DNA of 64,000 nucleotides, taken from positions 43,301 to 107,300 of IMG/VR virus record IMGVR_UViG_3300000117_000009; one strand, 5' to 3'. A program made the position numbers and the translations under genes. Shown piece after piece: positions 18,472 to 27,268 of the stretch; the stretch's first letter is position 1, and each line of letters starts with the position of its first letter. The notes beneath the pieces are model-generated. The model did not search any database, had not been told where the DNA came from, and saw only the letters and a program-made list of their open reading frames with translations. Source of the stretch: a virus.

Positions 18472-19184
18472 ATAAACTAGAAGATATAATCAGTAAAGCT
18501 GTGAGTGATACTTTGCAAGAAAAAGGTGTTAACAATCATCATAATAAAAAGATAGAAAACCTTAATGAATCATATGTAACGCAAGTTGGAAGCTTTAATT
18601 TGCAAACTGAACTTCTTTCTTCAAAAACTAAAAAAGCACATCAACAACTTTTAAAAGGCTATGTAGAAACATTAAACAAAATTTCAGCAAGTTTAGACGG
18701 TGTTGACAAGTCTTCAGCAAACTTAAACATGTCTGCTTTTCGATCTCTTAAGATAGATGAAACATACAATCATAATGCTGCTTTTCTTCATGGTTTGTAT
18801 TTTGAAAACATTAGCGACTTAAGCAGTAATATTTCTGTTGACTCTTTGGCTTATATGCGACTTTCAAGAGACTTTGGCAGCTTTGATGCTTGGCAAGAAG
18901 ATTTTGTTGCTTGTTGCTTGTCAGCTAGAAACGGTTGGGCAATAACTGCATATAATACTCATTTGCAAAGATTTGTTAATACAGTTGTTGACTTACATAG
19001 TTTAAATGTAATGACTGGTATTTATCCAGTTATTATTATGGATTGTTGGGAACATAGCTATTATAGAGACTATTTAAAAGATAGAAAATCATATGTTTTT
19101 GGTATGATGAAAGAATTAAACTGGGAAGTAATAGAAAATAGAATTAAAAAAGCTGATGCGATAGCAAAAATAATTAAAGGTTAA
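18468..19184 (+). CDS. Fe/Mn superoxide dismutase with N-terminal leader
   Basis: 238 residues. From ~40 onward it follows the Fe/Mn SOD family: AHQQLLKGYVETLN (H58), FLHGLYFENI (H108), DFGSFDAWQEDF, NGWAITAYN, and the signature MDCWEHSYYRDY (D192, H196), giving all four metal ligands. H58 sits seven residues before the conserved Tyr; the classical ligand is eight before it, so the first helix may be offset. A ~35-residue N-terminal extension carries a leader (MNKLEDIISKAVSDTLQE, L-Q-E at 16-18). It converts superoxide to peroxide and oxygen. Packaging in the virion is inferred from the leader and its tagged neighbours. Confidence 0.85.
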   Translation: MNKLEDIISKAVSDTLQEKGVNNHHNKKIENLNESYVTQVGSFNLQTELLSSKTKKAHQQLLKGYVETLNKISASLDGVDKSSANLNMSAFRSLKIDETYNHNAAFLHGLYFENISDLSSNISVDSLAYMRLSRDFGSFDAWQEDFVACCLSARNGWAITAYNTHLQRFVNTVVDLHSLNVMTGIYPVIIMDCWEHSYYRDYLKDRKSYVFGMMKELNWEVIENRIKKADAIAKIIKG

Positions 19185-19187
19185 AAA

Positions 19188-20015
19188 ATGAAGAAGTCAT
19201 ATAGTAATAAAGTAACGCAAGGACTTAGAAAAAATAAAATTAATTTATCAATTTTATTCGAAGAAGATGACAAAGACGAAAAAAAAGGTGATGACACAGG
19301 TGATCTTTTTAGTGACGACAGCTTTAAAGATGATGAAAACAAAGAAGATAGTGCTGATGATGTCTCTAAAGATGATGCTGATCCTAAAGAAAAGCCTGAA
19401 GGTGATGAAAAAGATCCAGAGCAGGATACTGCAGAGCTGGATGAAGAAAATTTAAACAATCTTAGCGATCAAGTTTCTTATATGAAAAACTTTTTTGAAA
19501 AAATAAAAAAAGACGACGGCACGTCTTCAGTTGAAAACTATATTTCTTCAGCAGTTGCTTCAAACATTAATGCATCAGCACTAGCAAAATTAACAGCAAG
19601 TTTTTTACGTAAAGGAAAAAGCATTTCAAGTTTCTTAATGTTTGAAGAAAAAGCAGACAAAGAATTAGAAAAAGTTGAAGCTGAGCTGGATGATATTGAT
19701 CGAGTCCTTACTAAGGGTAGCGAAATTGTTGATAAATTCAAAAAGGGCAAAGATATTGACATACAAGGTTATGTTGACGCTGCTGTTAATGCTTATAAAA
19801 ACTTTGACAGCTTATTTGCAAAAGAATTAATTGTCAAACAAGCAACAATCAATGTTTTAATATTGAATAGTGGCGCAAAAGCTGAAATGAACATTAGAGA
19901 ATTTGAAGAGCTTTTTCATGAGGAGTTACATAAGCAATTCAATATTGAATACGAAGAGCATGCTTTAATAACACAAAAAAATGACACAGCTGCAGGAGCC
20001 AAGTCACAATCTTAA
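19188..20015 (+). CDS. Tagged acidic protein
   Basis: 275 residues. Residues 1-25 are basic and end in ILFE (L-F-E at 23-25), followed by a strongly acidic Asp/Glu-rich stretch to ~85. The C-terminal two thirds are helical and Ala-rich, with no recognised domain. Basic leader, acidic linker and helical body recall scaffold or internal core proteins of T4-like heads, but no specific homology was seen. It starts four bases after the SOD stop. Confidence 0.6.
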   Translation: MKKSYSNKVTQGLRKNKINLSILFEEDDKDEKKGDDTGDLFSDDSFKDDENKEDSADDVSKDDADPKEKPEGDEKDPEQDTAELDEENLNNLSDQVSYMKNFFEKIKKDDGTSSVENYISSAVASNINASALAKLTASFLRKGKSISSFLMFEEKADKELEKVEAELDDIDRVLTKGSEIVDKFKKGKDIDIQGYVDAAVNAYKNFDSLFAKELIVKQATINVLILNSGAKAEMNIREFEELFHEELHKQFNIEYEEHALITQKNDTAAGAKSQS

Positions 20016-20030
20016 TTTAGAAACTATTTT

Positions 20031-20327
20031 ATGAGAAAAAACAATAAACAAGTAAATAAAATTGTCAACAATAAAACTGTCCATGTCGAGCTACCTGGGC
20101 AAGTTCATAAAAAACTCAGAGCACTATTATTTTTAAATGAGTTGTCAATGCAGAAATTTTTTACTTTAATGGCAGAAAAATATGTTTTAAACGACAATTA
20201 TTTACATGATTTAGTCAATAAAAGAGTTGATGAAATCAAAGAAAATAATTTAAATAAACTTAGAAATATAGACGAGAAAGACTTGTATGATGCTATTGAA
20301 GAAAATTCTCCCTTTAAAAGCAATTAA
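20031..20327 (+). CDS. Small ribbon-helix-helix-like protein
   Basis: 98 residues. After a basic start, VHVELPGQVHKKLRALLFL and ELSMQKFFTLMAEKYV fit the beta-strand then two-helix pattern of Arc/CopG-type ribbon-helix-helix DNA-binding proteins. A helical Glu/Lys tail follows. It could be a small regulator or a DNA-bound accessory protein; this is inferred from pattern only. It overlaps the next gene by 41 bases. Confidence 0.5.
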   Translation: MRKNNKQVNKIVNNKTVHVELPGQVHKKLRALLFLNELSMQKFFTLMAEKYVLNDNYLHDLVNKRVDEIKENNLNKLRNIDEKDLYDAIEENSPFKSN

Positions 20328-20574
20328 AAAAATAATAAATCAAAATATTGTTTTTAAAGACCAGATTGATAAACTTGAAGATGATCAAGTAAGAAGCAAT
20401 GTAGAAATTATTAATTTAAAAGAAAAAATTTTACTTCTTGAAAATCATAACAAACATGTTGTTGCAGATACTTTAATACTAGCACAAAATTTAGCAACAA
20501 TATATTCAGTACTTAACGAGCATAATGAAATCATAAAAGACACTGAAATAGTAAAAAAGATAACATATCACTAG
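20287..20574 (+). CDS. Small coiled-coil protein
   Basis: 95 residues, starting at an ATG inside the preceding gene with AGAAAG upstream; the second ATG at 20290 is equally possible. Heptad-like spacing (VFKDQIDKLEDDQ, NLKEKILLLENH) predicts a coiled coil. No domain is recognised. It is the last gene before a short intergenic region. Confidence 0.55.
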   Translation: MMLLKKILPLKAIKKIINQNIVFKDQIDKLEDDQVRSNVEIINLKEKILLLENHNKHVVADTLILAQNLATIYSVLNEHNEIIKDTEIVKKITYH

Positions 20575-20598
20575 CTTAATTGCATTCAATATAATATT

Positions 20599-20606
20599 TA
20601 TAAATA
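20599..20606 (+). promoter_or_regulatory. Possible T4-late-like box TATAAATA
   Basis: Exact TATAAATA seventeen bases before the ATG of the tagged gene at 20623. The match to the T4 late consensus and its position are suggestive; chance occurrence in this AT-rich sequence cannot be excluded. Confidence 0.35.
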
Positions 20607-20622
20607 AAACGTAGGCGCAATT

Positions 20623-21039
20623 ATGAAATTAGTTAAAAAAGACGATCTTAGAAGATTAGCAAAGTATTCTTTGTTTGAAAACAATATTAATGAATTAAGA
20701 CTTCCTCTTGATCATGATATGGATGCTTATAAAAATAATTCAACAGGTGCACTTGATCAACCTGGGCCTCAAATTGACGGTGACGGTAATTATAAAAATA
20801 CATGGGAGTCTGAAGAAGAACTTCCTATATCTGCTGATGAATTGGTTAATAACCAGTCACTTATTAGAGTCGATTTAAATATTGACAATTTAAATAAAAA
20901 AAATATTGTTCCTACAAATGTAACAGAACTTTCTGCTTTAATACAGACTACTTTTAGAGACCTAGGACAAAACGACTTGAGTCAAAAAGAAATAGCAGTT
21001 ATCTGGAAACTTATATCAAAAATAACAAGTAAATTGTGA
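20623..21039 (+). CDS. Tagged hypothetical protein, 138 aa
   Basis: The leader MKLVKKDDLRRLAKYSLFEN has L-F-E at 17-19. Residues 25-65 are Asp/Gly/Pro-rich (DQPGPQIDGDGNY) and the C-terminal half is helical. No known family. It starts a subset of the operon behind a possible late promoter box and ends seven bases before the 1057-aa gene. Confidence 0.6.
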   Translation: MKLVKKDDLRRLAKYSLFENNINELRLPLDHDMDAYKNNSTGALDQPGPQIDGDGNYKNTWESEEELPISADELVNNQSLIRVDLNIDNLNKKNIVPTNVTELSALIQTTFRDLGQNDLSQKEIAVIWKLISKITSKL

Positions 21040-21045
21040 GAAATT

Positions 21046-24000
21046 ATGTCTAACAAACTATTAAAAAAAAGAGTTGAAAAACTTTTAGAGCTCAAGTCTA
21101 ATGAATATAAAAGAAAATATTTTTTATTATCAAAGTTTTCTGAAACTGATGTTAACTTTTGTAAAGAAAACTTTAATAAATTTAAATGTTACATAAAGAG
21201 TTTAAACGAGTCAGCAGGTAAATTTCCAAGTACCAAAGCAATTTTAAATCTTTATGAAAATCAAATATTTGTTGAAACAAAGTCTAAAGCAAAGTCGCAA
21301 AAAAATAGAATCAAAATTAAAAAAGAAGTTAATCTTTTTTACACTCAAGATATTGATAGCCATGAAAGTGTTTTAAATAGCTTACTTGAGGGAATAACAC
21401 TTAAAAATAAAAGGCTTGATAACAAACTAGAAGAAATAATTCTAGAGTCAAATTTAAGAAGCATAAGCTTGCTAACCGAAGCTTCGTATGCAAAAGGAAG
21501 TGTATTAGATCTTACTAATTTATTTACTGATATTAAAGATGTCCCAGCAGAAGATCTAGCTATGATTTCATCTGAAGATGATGACAGTTTTAATGATGTT
21601 GAAGATGATCAAGCAGATACTAGCGCTAGTAAGGTTGAAAGAACAACTAGTAAAGTTATTGATATATTTGCACCTATTACTGGTGGTAAAGATCCTAAAT
21701 CAGTTTCAAAAAAAGAGTTAGCTTCAATGCTAGGTTTTGAAGGAAATGGCAAATACAAGCCAGGTCAAGTAGGACCAGTGCTTTCAGGTTGGGACAAACT
21801 TGAAATGAATATTTTAAGTCAAATGTCACCTTATGGTAGAAGCAAAGGAATGTCAACTGTTGCTCAAAGAAAATTTTGGATTATAGAGTCTATTAAACTC
21901 TGTCTTATGCTTGAAAAGCAAGCTAACTATTTTTTAGGTTTATCTGATCAAGAGAAGTCTAGACTTACTCTTTCAAGCGATGAAAAAGTAAAAGTAGGAC
22001 AAGTCGTTTCAGAAATGAGACCAAGAGGAAGAAATTTAAGTGATAGTGAAATTAGAGAAATTACACAAAGACTCCAGAGCATTTTATTGCAAGGTGACTT
22101 TGACCTAGAAAGACAAGAAATTAAAGAATCAGATCTTGTTACTTTACTTAAAAAAGCATCTTACACTAAAGGAAGAAATATAGAGGCGTTAAAAGCAGAA
22201 CTTGACTTTATGTATCCTTTACATGATACAAGGCCTGACTTTGAAAAAGTACCGATGCAGTCTGATCAAGAACGAAAAGAAACACAAGACGAGGTCGAAA
22301 GTTACTTTGCACAAAAAGATGTTGAAACAAAAGAAACTTATGCCGATGAAATAGACGAAGAAACCGGTGAACCTCTTTACGCTGATGCTGAGCAGATTGA
22401 AAAGATTAAGTCACAAAATGCTGTTATTGTTAAAGACGAGTTAATTGATGAGATCATTAAGACACCAAGTATTAACATGACTGTAATAGAGTTTCAAGAA
22501 TTTATGAAGCAAGTTGACAAAGACGTCACAAGATTAAGACAGCTTTCTGATAAAACAAAAGACAAAGCAAATCCGGATATATTTAAAGAGTTTGAAACTG
22601 ATAGTGCAGGTAATATATTACCTGATATAGAAGCTATTCCTGATATTATTCCCACTGAAGGTTTAACTGAAGCTGAAAAGGAAGAAATGGCAGATATTAT
22701 TATTCGTCTAGGTCAAAAACAAAAAATATCAATTATTAATTTAGACAGACGAGGTGAAATTTACGACGAGCTCTGTGACAAAGCAGTTTCAGTAGATGAG
22801 TTTATTTCGTTTAGAAAAGGATACGGACTAGATAGTTCTGATAAGCCTATGTCTTGGGAAGACATTGCTCGAGCTTCATACGGCAAGTTTAGAGGCGGTC
22901 AAGCTAGCAGACAGTTTGGAGTTAAGACTTGGTTTAGAGGAATGTTTTATTCGCTTTCACCTGAAAGTAAGGCAAATATATATTCTTTCTTGGCAGAGAG
23001 ATGGTATGATAGACTAAAAGTTTTAGATCTTATTGATGATAAAGCTTTTGCAAGAATACCTTCGAAAACTGGAAATCCTGCAGAAGATAAAGCAGTTTCA
23101 GCTTCTAATCTTGAAAAACTTAAAGATGCAGGCAAGTATAAGAGATCAGATAAATTATCAGCCATATCAGATACATTAGAAATGGTTTCTAAATACACAC
23201 AGCCTAGATATGTTAAAAGGTATTTTGATACTGAAAGAGATGACAGCCTTGACCTTGCTATTCAAGAAAAACTTGAAAGTCTCAAACAATTAGCATCTAC
23301 AGTAGATGAGTATGATTCAGTCTTAAAACGACTTGAAGCTGAAGATCCTGACACAGCTGCATTTGCATTAATGGACACAATGTTTAACGGTAACTCAGGA
23401 TTTAGAATGTTTGCAACAGGTATGCTTAAAGAATATTATAACGATATAATTTGGCCAAGTGCTGAAGCTGAGCTTGCATATGCAGTTAAACAATACTTTG
23501 ACACACATTACAAAGGTAGTAATATTGGTAAAAGTTTAATGCAAGGCCAAAACTCTGACAGGGTTAAACCAGAAGAAGGTAAAGAGTTGTTTAATAAAAT
23601 AATATATCTTGTTATGCAAAGAACTGGTATACCTTCAACAGGCGATAGATTACCAAACGTTGGCGATGGTAGAGCATCTCAGATTGAATATTTTAAAGGC
23701 GAAGCTGATCCAAGAGGAGATTTTGCAAAAGCTGTCATGAAGTTTAATGCTAAAGGTCACACAAATAAGCTATACGGAAGAACAGGCTCTACATATAATC
23801 CACTTAATAGATCACCTTTTAGTGCAGACGACGTTGATATGCTTCTCACTGACATGTTTAATCCTAACGGAATTATTGGTCAATCTTATGAAAAGTTAAA
23901 AACATTAACAAGCGTTACAGAAGGTGATATTATTGCCTGGCTTGGTGATTATCCTGAAGCAAAAATTGATCAGGCAATAGTCTTAGGAATGTCAATGAGT

Positions 24001-24219
24001 GATTTCTATAGAAAGAATGATGTGGATCCAACAATCCTAGAAGTAATTGAAGGTTTAGGGAAAGATACTAAAAAAGCATTAGAAGATTACAAAAAACAAT
24101 TTAGAGGTTTATTGCTTGGAAAAGATTTTGCAGATTATTTAGATTATGAGTTTGGTTTTGAAACTTTAGATCCTAAATCAAAAGGCTCTTCTAATCCTGG
24201 CGGCAAGAATTTTCAGTGA
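21046..24219 (+). CDS. Very large probable virion protein, 1057 aa
   Basis: No family recognised. The N-terminus (MSNKLLKKRVEKLLELK) is basic and helical. Several [L/I]xE sites occur early: LNE near 56, LLE near 111, and LLTEASYAKGS near 145. After that the chain becomes acidic and then compact, so a longer propeptide is possible. The C-terminal half has many Trp/Phe/Gly-containing stretches (FRGGQASRQFGVKTWFRGMF), suggesting a folded structural domain. No catalytic motif was seen. Its place among tagged genes suggests a head or internal protein. Confidence 0.6.
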   Translation: MSNKLLKKRVEKLLELKSNEYKRKYFLLSKFSETDVNFCKENFNKFKCYIKSLNESAGKFPSTKAILNLYENQIFVETKSKAKSQKNRIKIKKEVNLFYTQDIDSHESVLNSLLEGITLKNKRLDNKLEEIILESNLRSISLLTEASYAKGSVLDLTNLFTDIKDVPAEDLAMISSEDDDSFNDVEDDQADTSASKVERTTSKVIDIFAPITGGKDPKSVSKKELASMLGFEGNGKYKPGQVGPVLSGWDKLEMNILSQMSPYGRSKGMSTVAQRKFWIIESIKLCLMLEKQANYFLGLSDQEKSRLTLSSDEKVKVGQVVSEMRPRGRNLSDSEIREITQRLQSILLQGDFDLERQEIKESDLVTLLKKASYTKGRNIEALKAELDFMYPLHDTRPDFEKVPMQSDQERKETQDEVESYFAQKDVETKETYADEIDEETGEPLYADAEQIEKIKSQNAVIVKDELIDEIIKTPSINMTVIEFQEFMKQVDKDVTRLRQLSDKTKDKANPDIFKEFETDSAGNILPDIEAIPDIIPTEGLTEAEKEEMADIIIRLGQKQKISIINLDRRGEIYDELCDKAVSVDEFISFRKGYGLDSSDKPMSWEDIARASYGKFRGGQASRQFGVKTWFRGMFYSLSPESKANIYSFLAERWYDRLKVLDLIDDKAFARIPSKTGNPAEDKAVSASNLEKLKDAGKYKRSDKLSAISDTLEMVSKYTQPRYVKRYFDTERDDSLDLAIQEKLESLKQLASTVDEYDSVLKRLEAEDPDTAAFALMDTMFNGNSGFRMFATGMLKEYYNDIIWPSAEAELAYAVKQYFDTHYKGSNIGKSLMQGQNSDRVKPEEGKELFNKIIYLVMQRTGIPSTGDRLPNVGDGRASQIEYFKGEADPRGDFAKAVMKFNAKGHTNKLYGRTGSTYNPLNRSPFSADDVDMLLTDMFNPNGIIGQSYEKLKTLTSVTEGDIIAWLGDYPEAKIDQAIVLGMSMSDFYRKNDVDPTILEVIEGLGKDTKKALEDYKKQFRGLLLGKDFADYLDYEFGFETLDPKSKGSSNPGGKNFQ

Positions 24220-24227
24220 GATAAAAA

Positions 24228-24569
24228 ATGTATTTACAGGATATTATGACAAACTACTTAAATGAAACAAATACTTCAATAATGAACGACTTTAATCCAA
24301 TAAACCCTAAACAAAGTGACTGGTTGATTGAAGAAAAAAGAATTGTTAAAACATATACTTTTAAAGATAAAAAATTTCTTGAAGCATTTATAGTTGAACT
24401 TATTAAATATAATAGAGAAGCAAATGCTGTCATAGAGTTTAGAGTAAAAGAAAATAAGGTTGGCATAATAATTCACGCTACAGCACCCCAGTTATCAGAA
24501 ATTGAATTTGAAGCTAAGTCTGATGTTGTAAAAATTAAAAAGGATGTGATGTATTATTATGCAAAATAA
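24228..24569 (+). CDS. Pterin-carbinolamine-dehydratase-like fold, degenerate
   Basis: 113 residues. Residues ~32-110 follow the PhhB/DCoH layout: DWLIEEKRIVKTYTFKD, KFLEAFIVEL, NKVGIIIHATAP, LSEIEFEAKSDV. The hallmark HHP between helix and strand is replaced (NREANAVIEF), so dehydratase activity is unlikely. The fold also serves as a dimerisation module. A short leader-like start (IMTNYLNET, L-N-E) precedes it. It overlaps the next gene by 11 bases. Fold assignment is by eye and moderate. Confidence 0.45.
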   Translation: MYLQDIMTNYLNETNTSIMNDFNPINPKQSDWLIEEKRIVKTYTFKDKKFLEAFIVELIKYNREANAVIEFRVKENKVGIIIHATAPQLSEIEFEAKSDVVKIKKDVMYYYAK

Positions 24570-24798
24570 TAACAACTTTTTTATAAGCGAAGAACTTTTA
24601 GATGTTTTTGATGAAAAGTCATTAATAGACAAAAAAGAAATAGATGAATTAGTTTATGAAATTAAGTCAGATAACATAAAATACAAATGCAAAGTAATTA
24701 AGTTCAAATCTTTAAAAAATCATAACAGAATTACTTTAAAGTCTAATTTTGATATCTTGTCATGTCTTTATTTAAAAAAAAAGTTAGTTTTGTTATAA
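24559..24798 (+). CDS. Hypothetical protein ending at an A9 tract
   Basis: 79 residues. The body alternates charged and beta-prone segments (ELVYEIKSDNIKYKCKVIKF) and stops nine codons after entering a run of nine A residues at 24774-24782. The -1 frame across that tract continues as a natural-looking sequence in the next feature, so this is probably the first part of a longer protein made by frameshifting, or cut by an indel. No family recognised. Confidence 0.5.
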   Translation: MQNNNNFFISEELLDVFDEKSLIDKKEIDELVYEIKSDNIKYKCKVIKFKSLKNHNRITLKSNFDILSCLYLKKKLVLL

Positions 24799-24926
24799 GT
24801 AATAAAGACAATGTAATCGAAAAAATAGATATTGATTTTAATTTAAAAGGTTTGAATATTAAACGTAACAAAGATAATATTTATATTATAAAACTAAACT
24901 TGGAGAAAGTAAGCCATGGAGTTTGA
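24762..24926 (+). CDS. Short frame overlapping the A9 tract, 54 aa
   Basis: ATG at 24762 lies inside the preceding gene, with no good ribosome-binding site. The sequence (KKKVSFVISNKDNVIEKIDI) is a plausible continuation of the 24559 protein in the -1 frame. If fused at the A9 tract the product would be about 120 residues and end at 24926. It overlaps the next gene by 11 bases. Confidence 0.4.
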   Translation: MSLFKKKVSFVISNKDNVIEKIDIDFNLKGLNIKRNKDNIYIIKLNLEKVSHGV

Positions 24927-25089
24927 ATTCGATAAATTTGTCAAAGATTTAGACAAAAGACAGGCAAATGATATAGAAAGACGTCGAGTTGCACGTCACA
25001 TTCAGGAAGAAGACGAGCGTCGTAGACTTCGAAACATGAATTATAACGAGAGATGGCAGAATAGAATTGTCTGGGAGGATAAGCAATGA
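24916..25089 (+). CDS. Small charged protein, 57 aa
   Basis: Starts at ATG 24916 behind a strong GGAG six to ten bases upstream and ends in an ATGA overlap with the gene at 25086. The protein is rich in Arg and Glu (ERRRVARHIQEEDERRRLRN) and ends with Trp-containing WQNRIVWEDKQ. Probably one helix. No family recognised. Coupling at both ends argues that it is real. Confidence 0.65.
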   Translation: MEFEFDKFVKDLDKRQANDIERRRVARHIQEEDERRRLRNMNYNERWQNRIVWEDKQ

Positions 25090-25724
25090 GTCACGAAGTA
25101 ATTAGCATGTTTGAAGAAATACTATCGGAGGTTAACTGGGCTGAAGAGCGGGACGAACAAATTTCAAATGCTAGACGACTTGATCAACATGCTGCTGACA
25201 GTACTGAATCATCTGTAAAGGAAGATACAGACGAAGAAACTGGTGAAGAAGAACCTCTAGATGATAGTGAATCGGGTGATGATAAGGCAGCTCCTGGTGA
25301 ACTCAAAATAGAAGATGCTTTAGAGTATGTTAAGCTTAAAGGACTATTGAACCAATTTAGAGCATCACGATCTTTTAAAGATCCAGAAGTAAATGTTGAA
25401 CTTAAAAAATATTTTAAAAGACTTTCAAATGCAGAAAAAAAAGTTCTTTATGTACTTATAAAAGGTTTAACACAAGTAACCTTATTAGACATTTCTGGAA
25501 AAACTGCTTTTACACCAGCAGACAAATCTATTAATGTTGCAATATCAAGCTCAACGTCAGAAGAAAAAGATGCTTCTAAAGAAAGAGCACAACAGCTTAC
25601 AAAAGACGAAGAAGACGAAGAAGAAATTAACAAGATTACAAATACTCCTATAAATATTGGTGGTAACAATAGAAGCGATGAATCTTTACAGGAAATATAT
25701 AATATTGTAAAATCAAATGCCTAA
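25086..25724 (+). CDS. Tagged acidic protein, 212 aa
   Basis: The leader MSHEVISMFEEILSEVNW carries L-S-E at 13-15. An acidic disordered linker (~35-75) leads to a helical domain at ~80-130 and a second acidic tail. The linker/domain layout parallels the 19188 protein. No family recognised. It overlaps its neighbours on both sides (ATGA upstream, eight bases downstream). Confidence 0.6.
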   Translation: MSHEVISMFEEILSEVNWAEERDEQISNARRLDQHAADSTESSVKEDTDEETGEEEPLDDSESGDDKAAPGELKIEDALEYVKLKGLLNQFRASRSFKDPEVNVELKKYFKRLSNAEKKVLYVLIKGLTQVTLLDISGKTAFTPADKSINVAISSSTSEEKDASKERAQQLTKDEEDEEEINKITNTPINIGGNNRSDESLQEIYNIVKSNA

Positions 25725-26697
25725 GCTAATATCTTTAGTCCAACCTTACGAAATTAAAAATATAAAAAACTTCCACCAGTTTCTTGTTTTTGCAAAAAAC
25801 TTAATTCGAATTATATGCACAAAAGGTTGTCAAGAAAAAGTTGATGGTGTACTTGTTCCTGTTAGATGGTCAAAAGAAAAAAAAGTTTGGGTTGTAGATA
25901 GAGGAACAAACCTTTTTAGAGACAAAGTAGGCGTTGATTTAAGCAATATTAAAACATATTACAGAGAAAACAGTGTTATGTATAACGCAGTGTCTTTTAT
26001 TTTAAACGCAGTTAACAGTTTACAAAATATAAATGTAATTGGTAAAGACTACGGTTTACTTAAAAACAGCAGTAAATTTATTGCATTTGAGTATGTAAAT
26101 CACAAAACAAACATTGTTGATTATGAAAAAGAATATGCTTATATATTAGGACTTTACCAGCGACATAATAAAAATAGAGATGTTTTTTACAATAAAAAGA
26201 AAACACAATCAACGCTACTTAGTCAAGACAAAGATTTTAAAGAAAAGTTTGTGAATGAAAATATAAACACGCCAGATTTTTTTAAACTCAATGCAAACTA
26301 TAGACAAGTTTATTTAGAATTTACAAGTGAAATACTAGAAAAGTACTTCAATAAAGAAAAAATTTCTTTTTACTATAAGGAAAACTATGCTTTAGAAAGT
26401 GTGTCGTCATTAAAAAAAATAAAAAAAGCTTATAGTTCGCAAAAAGATGTTTTATGTGATAAAAAACTTAATAGTCAAATGTTGAATGTTTATTTGAGTG
26501 TTTTTTTAGGAGATTTTTTAAAGAGAAAGTTAAGCATAAGTAATCAAGAAGGTGTTGTTATATACGATAGCGTATTAAAATCAAACGTTAAAATAGTAGG
26601 AAAATCTATATTACAAGAAAAAAAACAGTTTAAAAATAATTTATCAAACAATGAAAATGACTATAGTTCTTTCTATATGATCCCGAAAGCTTTTTAA
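25717..26697 (+). CDS. RNA-ligase/nucleotidyltransferase-like protein
   Basis: 326 residues. Motif I is EKVDGVLVPV with Lys41 as the predicted AMP-accepting Lys. Motif III-like FIAFEYVNHKTNIVDY, motif IV EGVVIYD and motif V NVKIVG follow in the right order for the ATP-dependent ligase/capping superfamily. It probably forms a covalent Lys-AMP; whether it ligates RNA or DNA or modifies another molecule cannot be said. No leader, so it is presumably intracellular. It lies two small genes and one short frame upstream of the 5'-3' exonuclease. Confidence 0.65.
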   Translation: MPKLISLVQPYEIKNIKNFHQFLVFAKNLIRIICTKGCQEKVDGVLVPVRWSKEKKVWVVDRGTNLFRDKVGVDLSNIKTYYRENSVMYNAVSFILNAVNSLQNINVIGKDYGLLKNSSKFIAFEYVNHKTNIVDYEKEYAYILGLYQRHNKNRDVFYNKKKTQSTLLSQDKDFKEKFVNENINTPDFFKLNANYRQVYLEFTSEILEKYFNKEKISFYYKENYALESVSSLKKIKKAYSSQKDVLCDKKLNSQMLNVYLSVFLGDFLKRKLSISNQEGVVIYDSVLKSNVKIVGKSILQEKKQFKNNLSNNENDYSSFYMIPKAF

Positions 26698-26967
26698 TTG
26701 TTTAATGATATCCACGAAGATCAGTTTCAAGAAATTACGTCTTTGGTAAAAGAGCTGACCGAGTTTTATTCAGGAGATGACTGGCTGCTTATTAAAAAGT
26801 ATATTTTAAGATATTCTAGACCTGAAACTCGTAAAAATTTTTCAACAAGAAATAGCAAAACTAAAAAGCACACGCTAAATAAATTTGAAATTAAATTAAT
26901 AAATTACTGTGAGTCTGAATATAATTTACTATTAAAGTTACATGACAAAGATAAACATTTTGAATGA
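26698..26967 (+). CDS. Hypothetical protein starting at TTG directly after a stop
   Basis: 89 residues in the same frame as the ligase-like gene, beginning at the TTG immediately after its TAA. No ATG or GTG alternative exists near the start. GAAAG about ten bases upstream could serve as ribosome-binding site. The protein is Lys-rich (RPETRKNFSTRNSKTKKH), with no recognised domain. It could be a separate coupled protein or a readthrough extension. Confidence 0.45.
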   Translation: MFNDIHEDQFQEITSLVKELTEFYSGDDWLLIKKYILRYSRPETRKNFSTRNSKTKKHTLNKFEIKLINYCESEYNLLLKLHDKDKHFE

Positions 26968-26977
26968 AAGGTTACTA

Positions 26978-27268
26978 ATGAGCACTAAGTTTAATCAGCC
27001 TAGTATATTTTACGAAGAGACACCTGAAGGACTTTCTTCAGGCTTCCCTTTTATGGAAATACAAAAAAAAGAAACAATACCTGATGTTTTATTTATCGGT
27101 GCAGTGCAAGATACAGATGAAAGAATAGAAGATAGTAGTGATACTATAAAAGAAATTATTATGCAGAGCTACTACAACAGTGAAGCAATAAAAAAAGTAT
27201 TAGACGAAGAAACATACAATTCTTTAAAGCTATCACTTGGACTTAGAAAAGAGAAGAGTAATGTATAG
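26978..27268 (+). CDS. Hypothetical protein, 96 aa
   Basis: ATG at 26978 is chosen over an earlier in-frame ATG because GAAAGG lies just before it. The protein is acidic (DTDERIEDSSDTIKE) with a Gly/Pro/Phe-rich N-terminus. No family recognised. It ends inside the start of the next gene (ATGTATAG). Confidence 0.55.
   Translation: MSTKFNQPSIFYEETPEGLSSGFPFMEIQKKETIPDVLFIGAVQDTDERIEDSSDTIKEIIMQSYYNSEAIKKVLDEETYNSLKLSLGLRKEKSNV

Noticed and set aside
19181-19459. Ser-rich minus-strand frame
   Set aside because: It is the complement of the Asp/Glu-rich linker of the 19188 gene. Its repeats mirror GAT/GAA codons.
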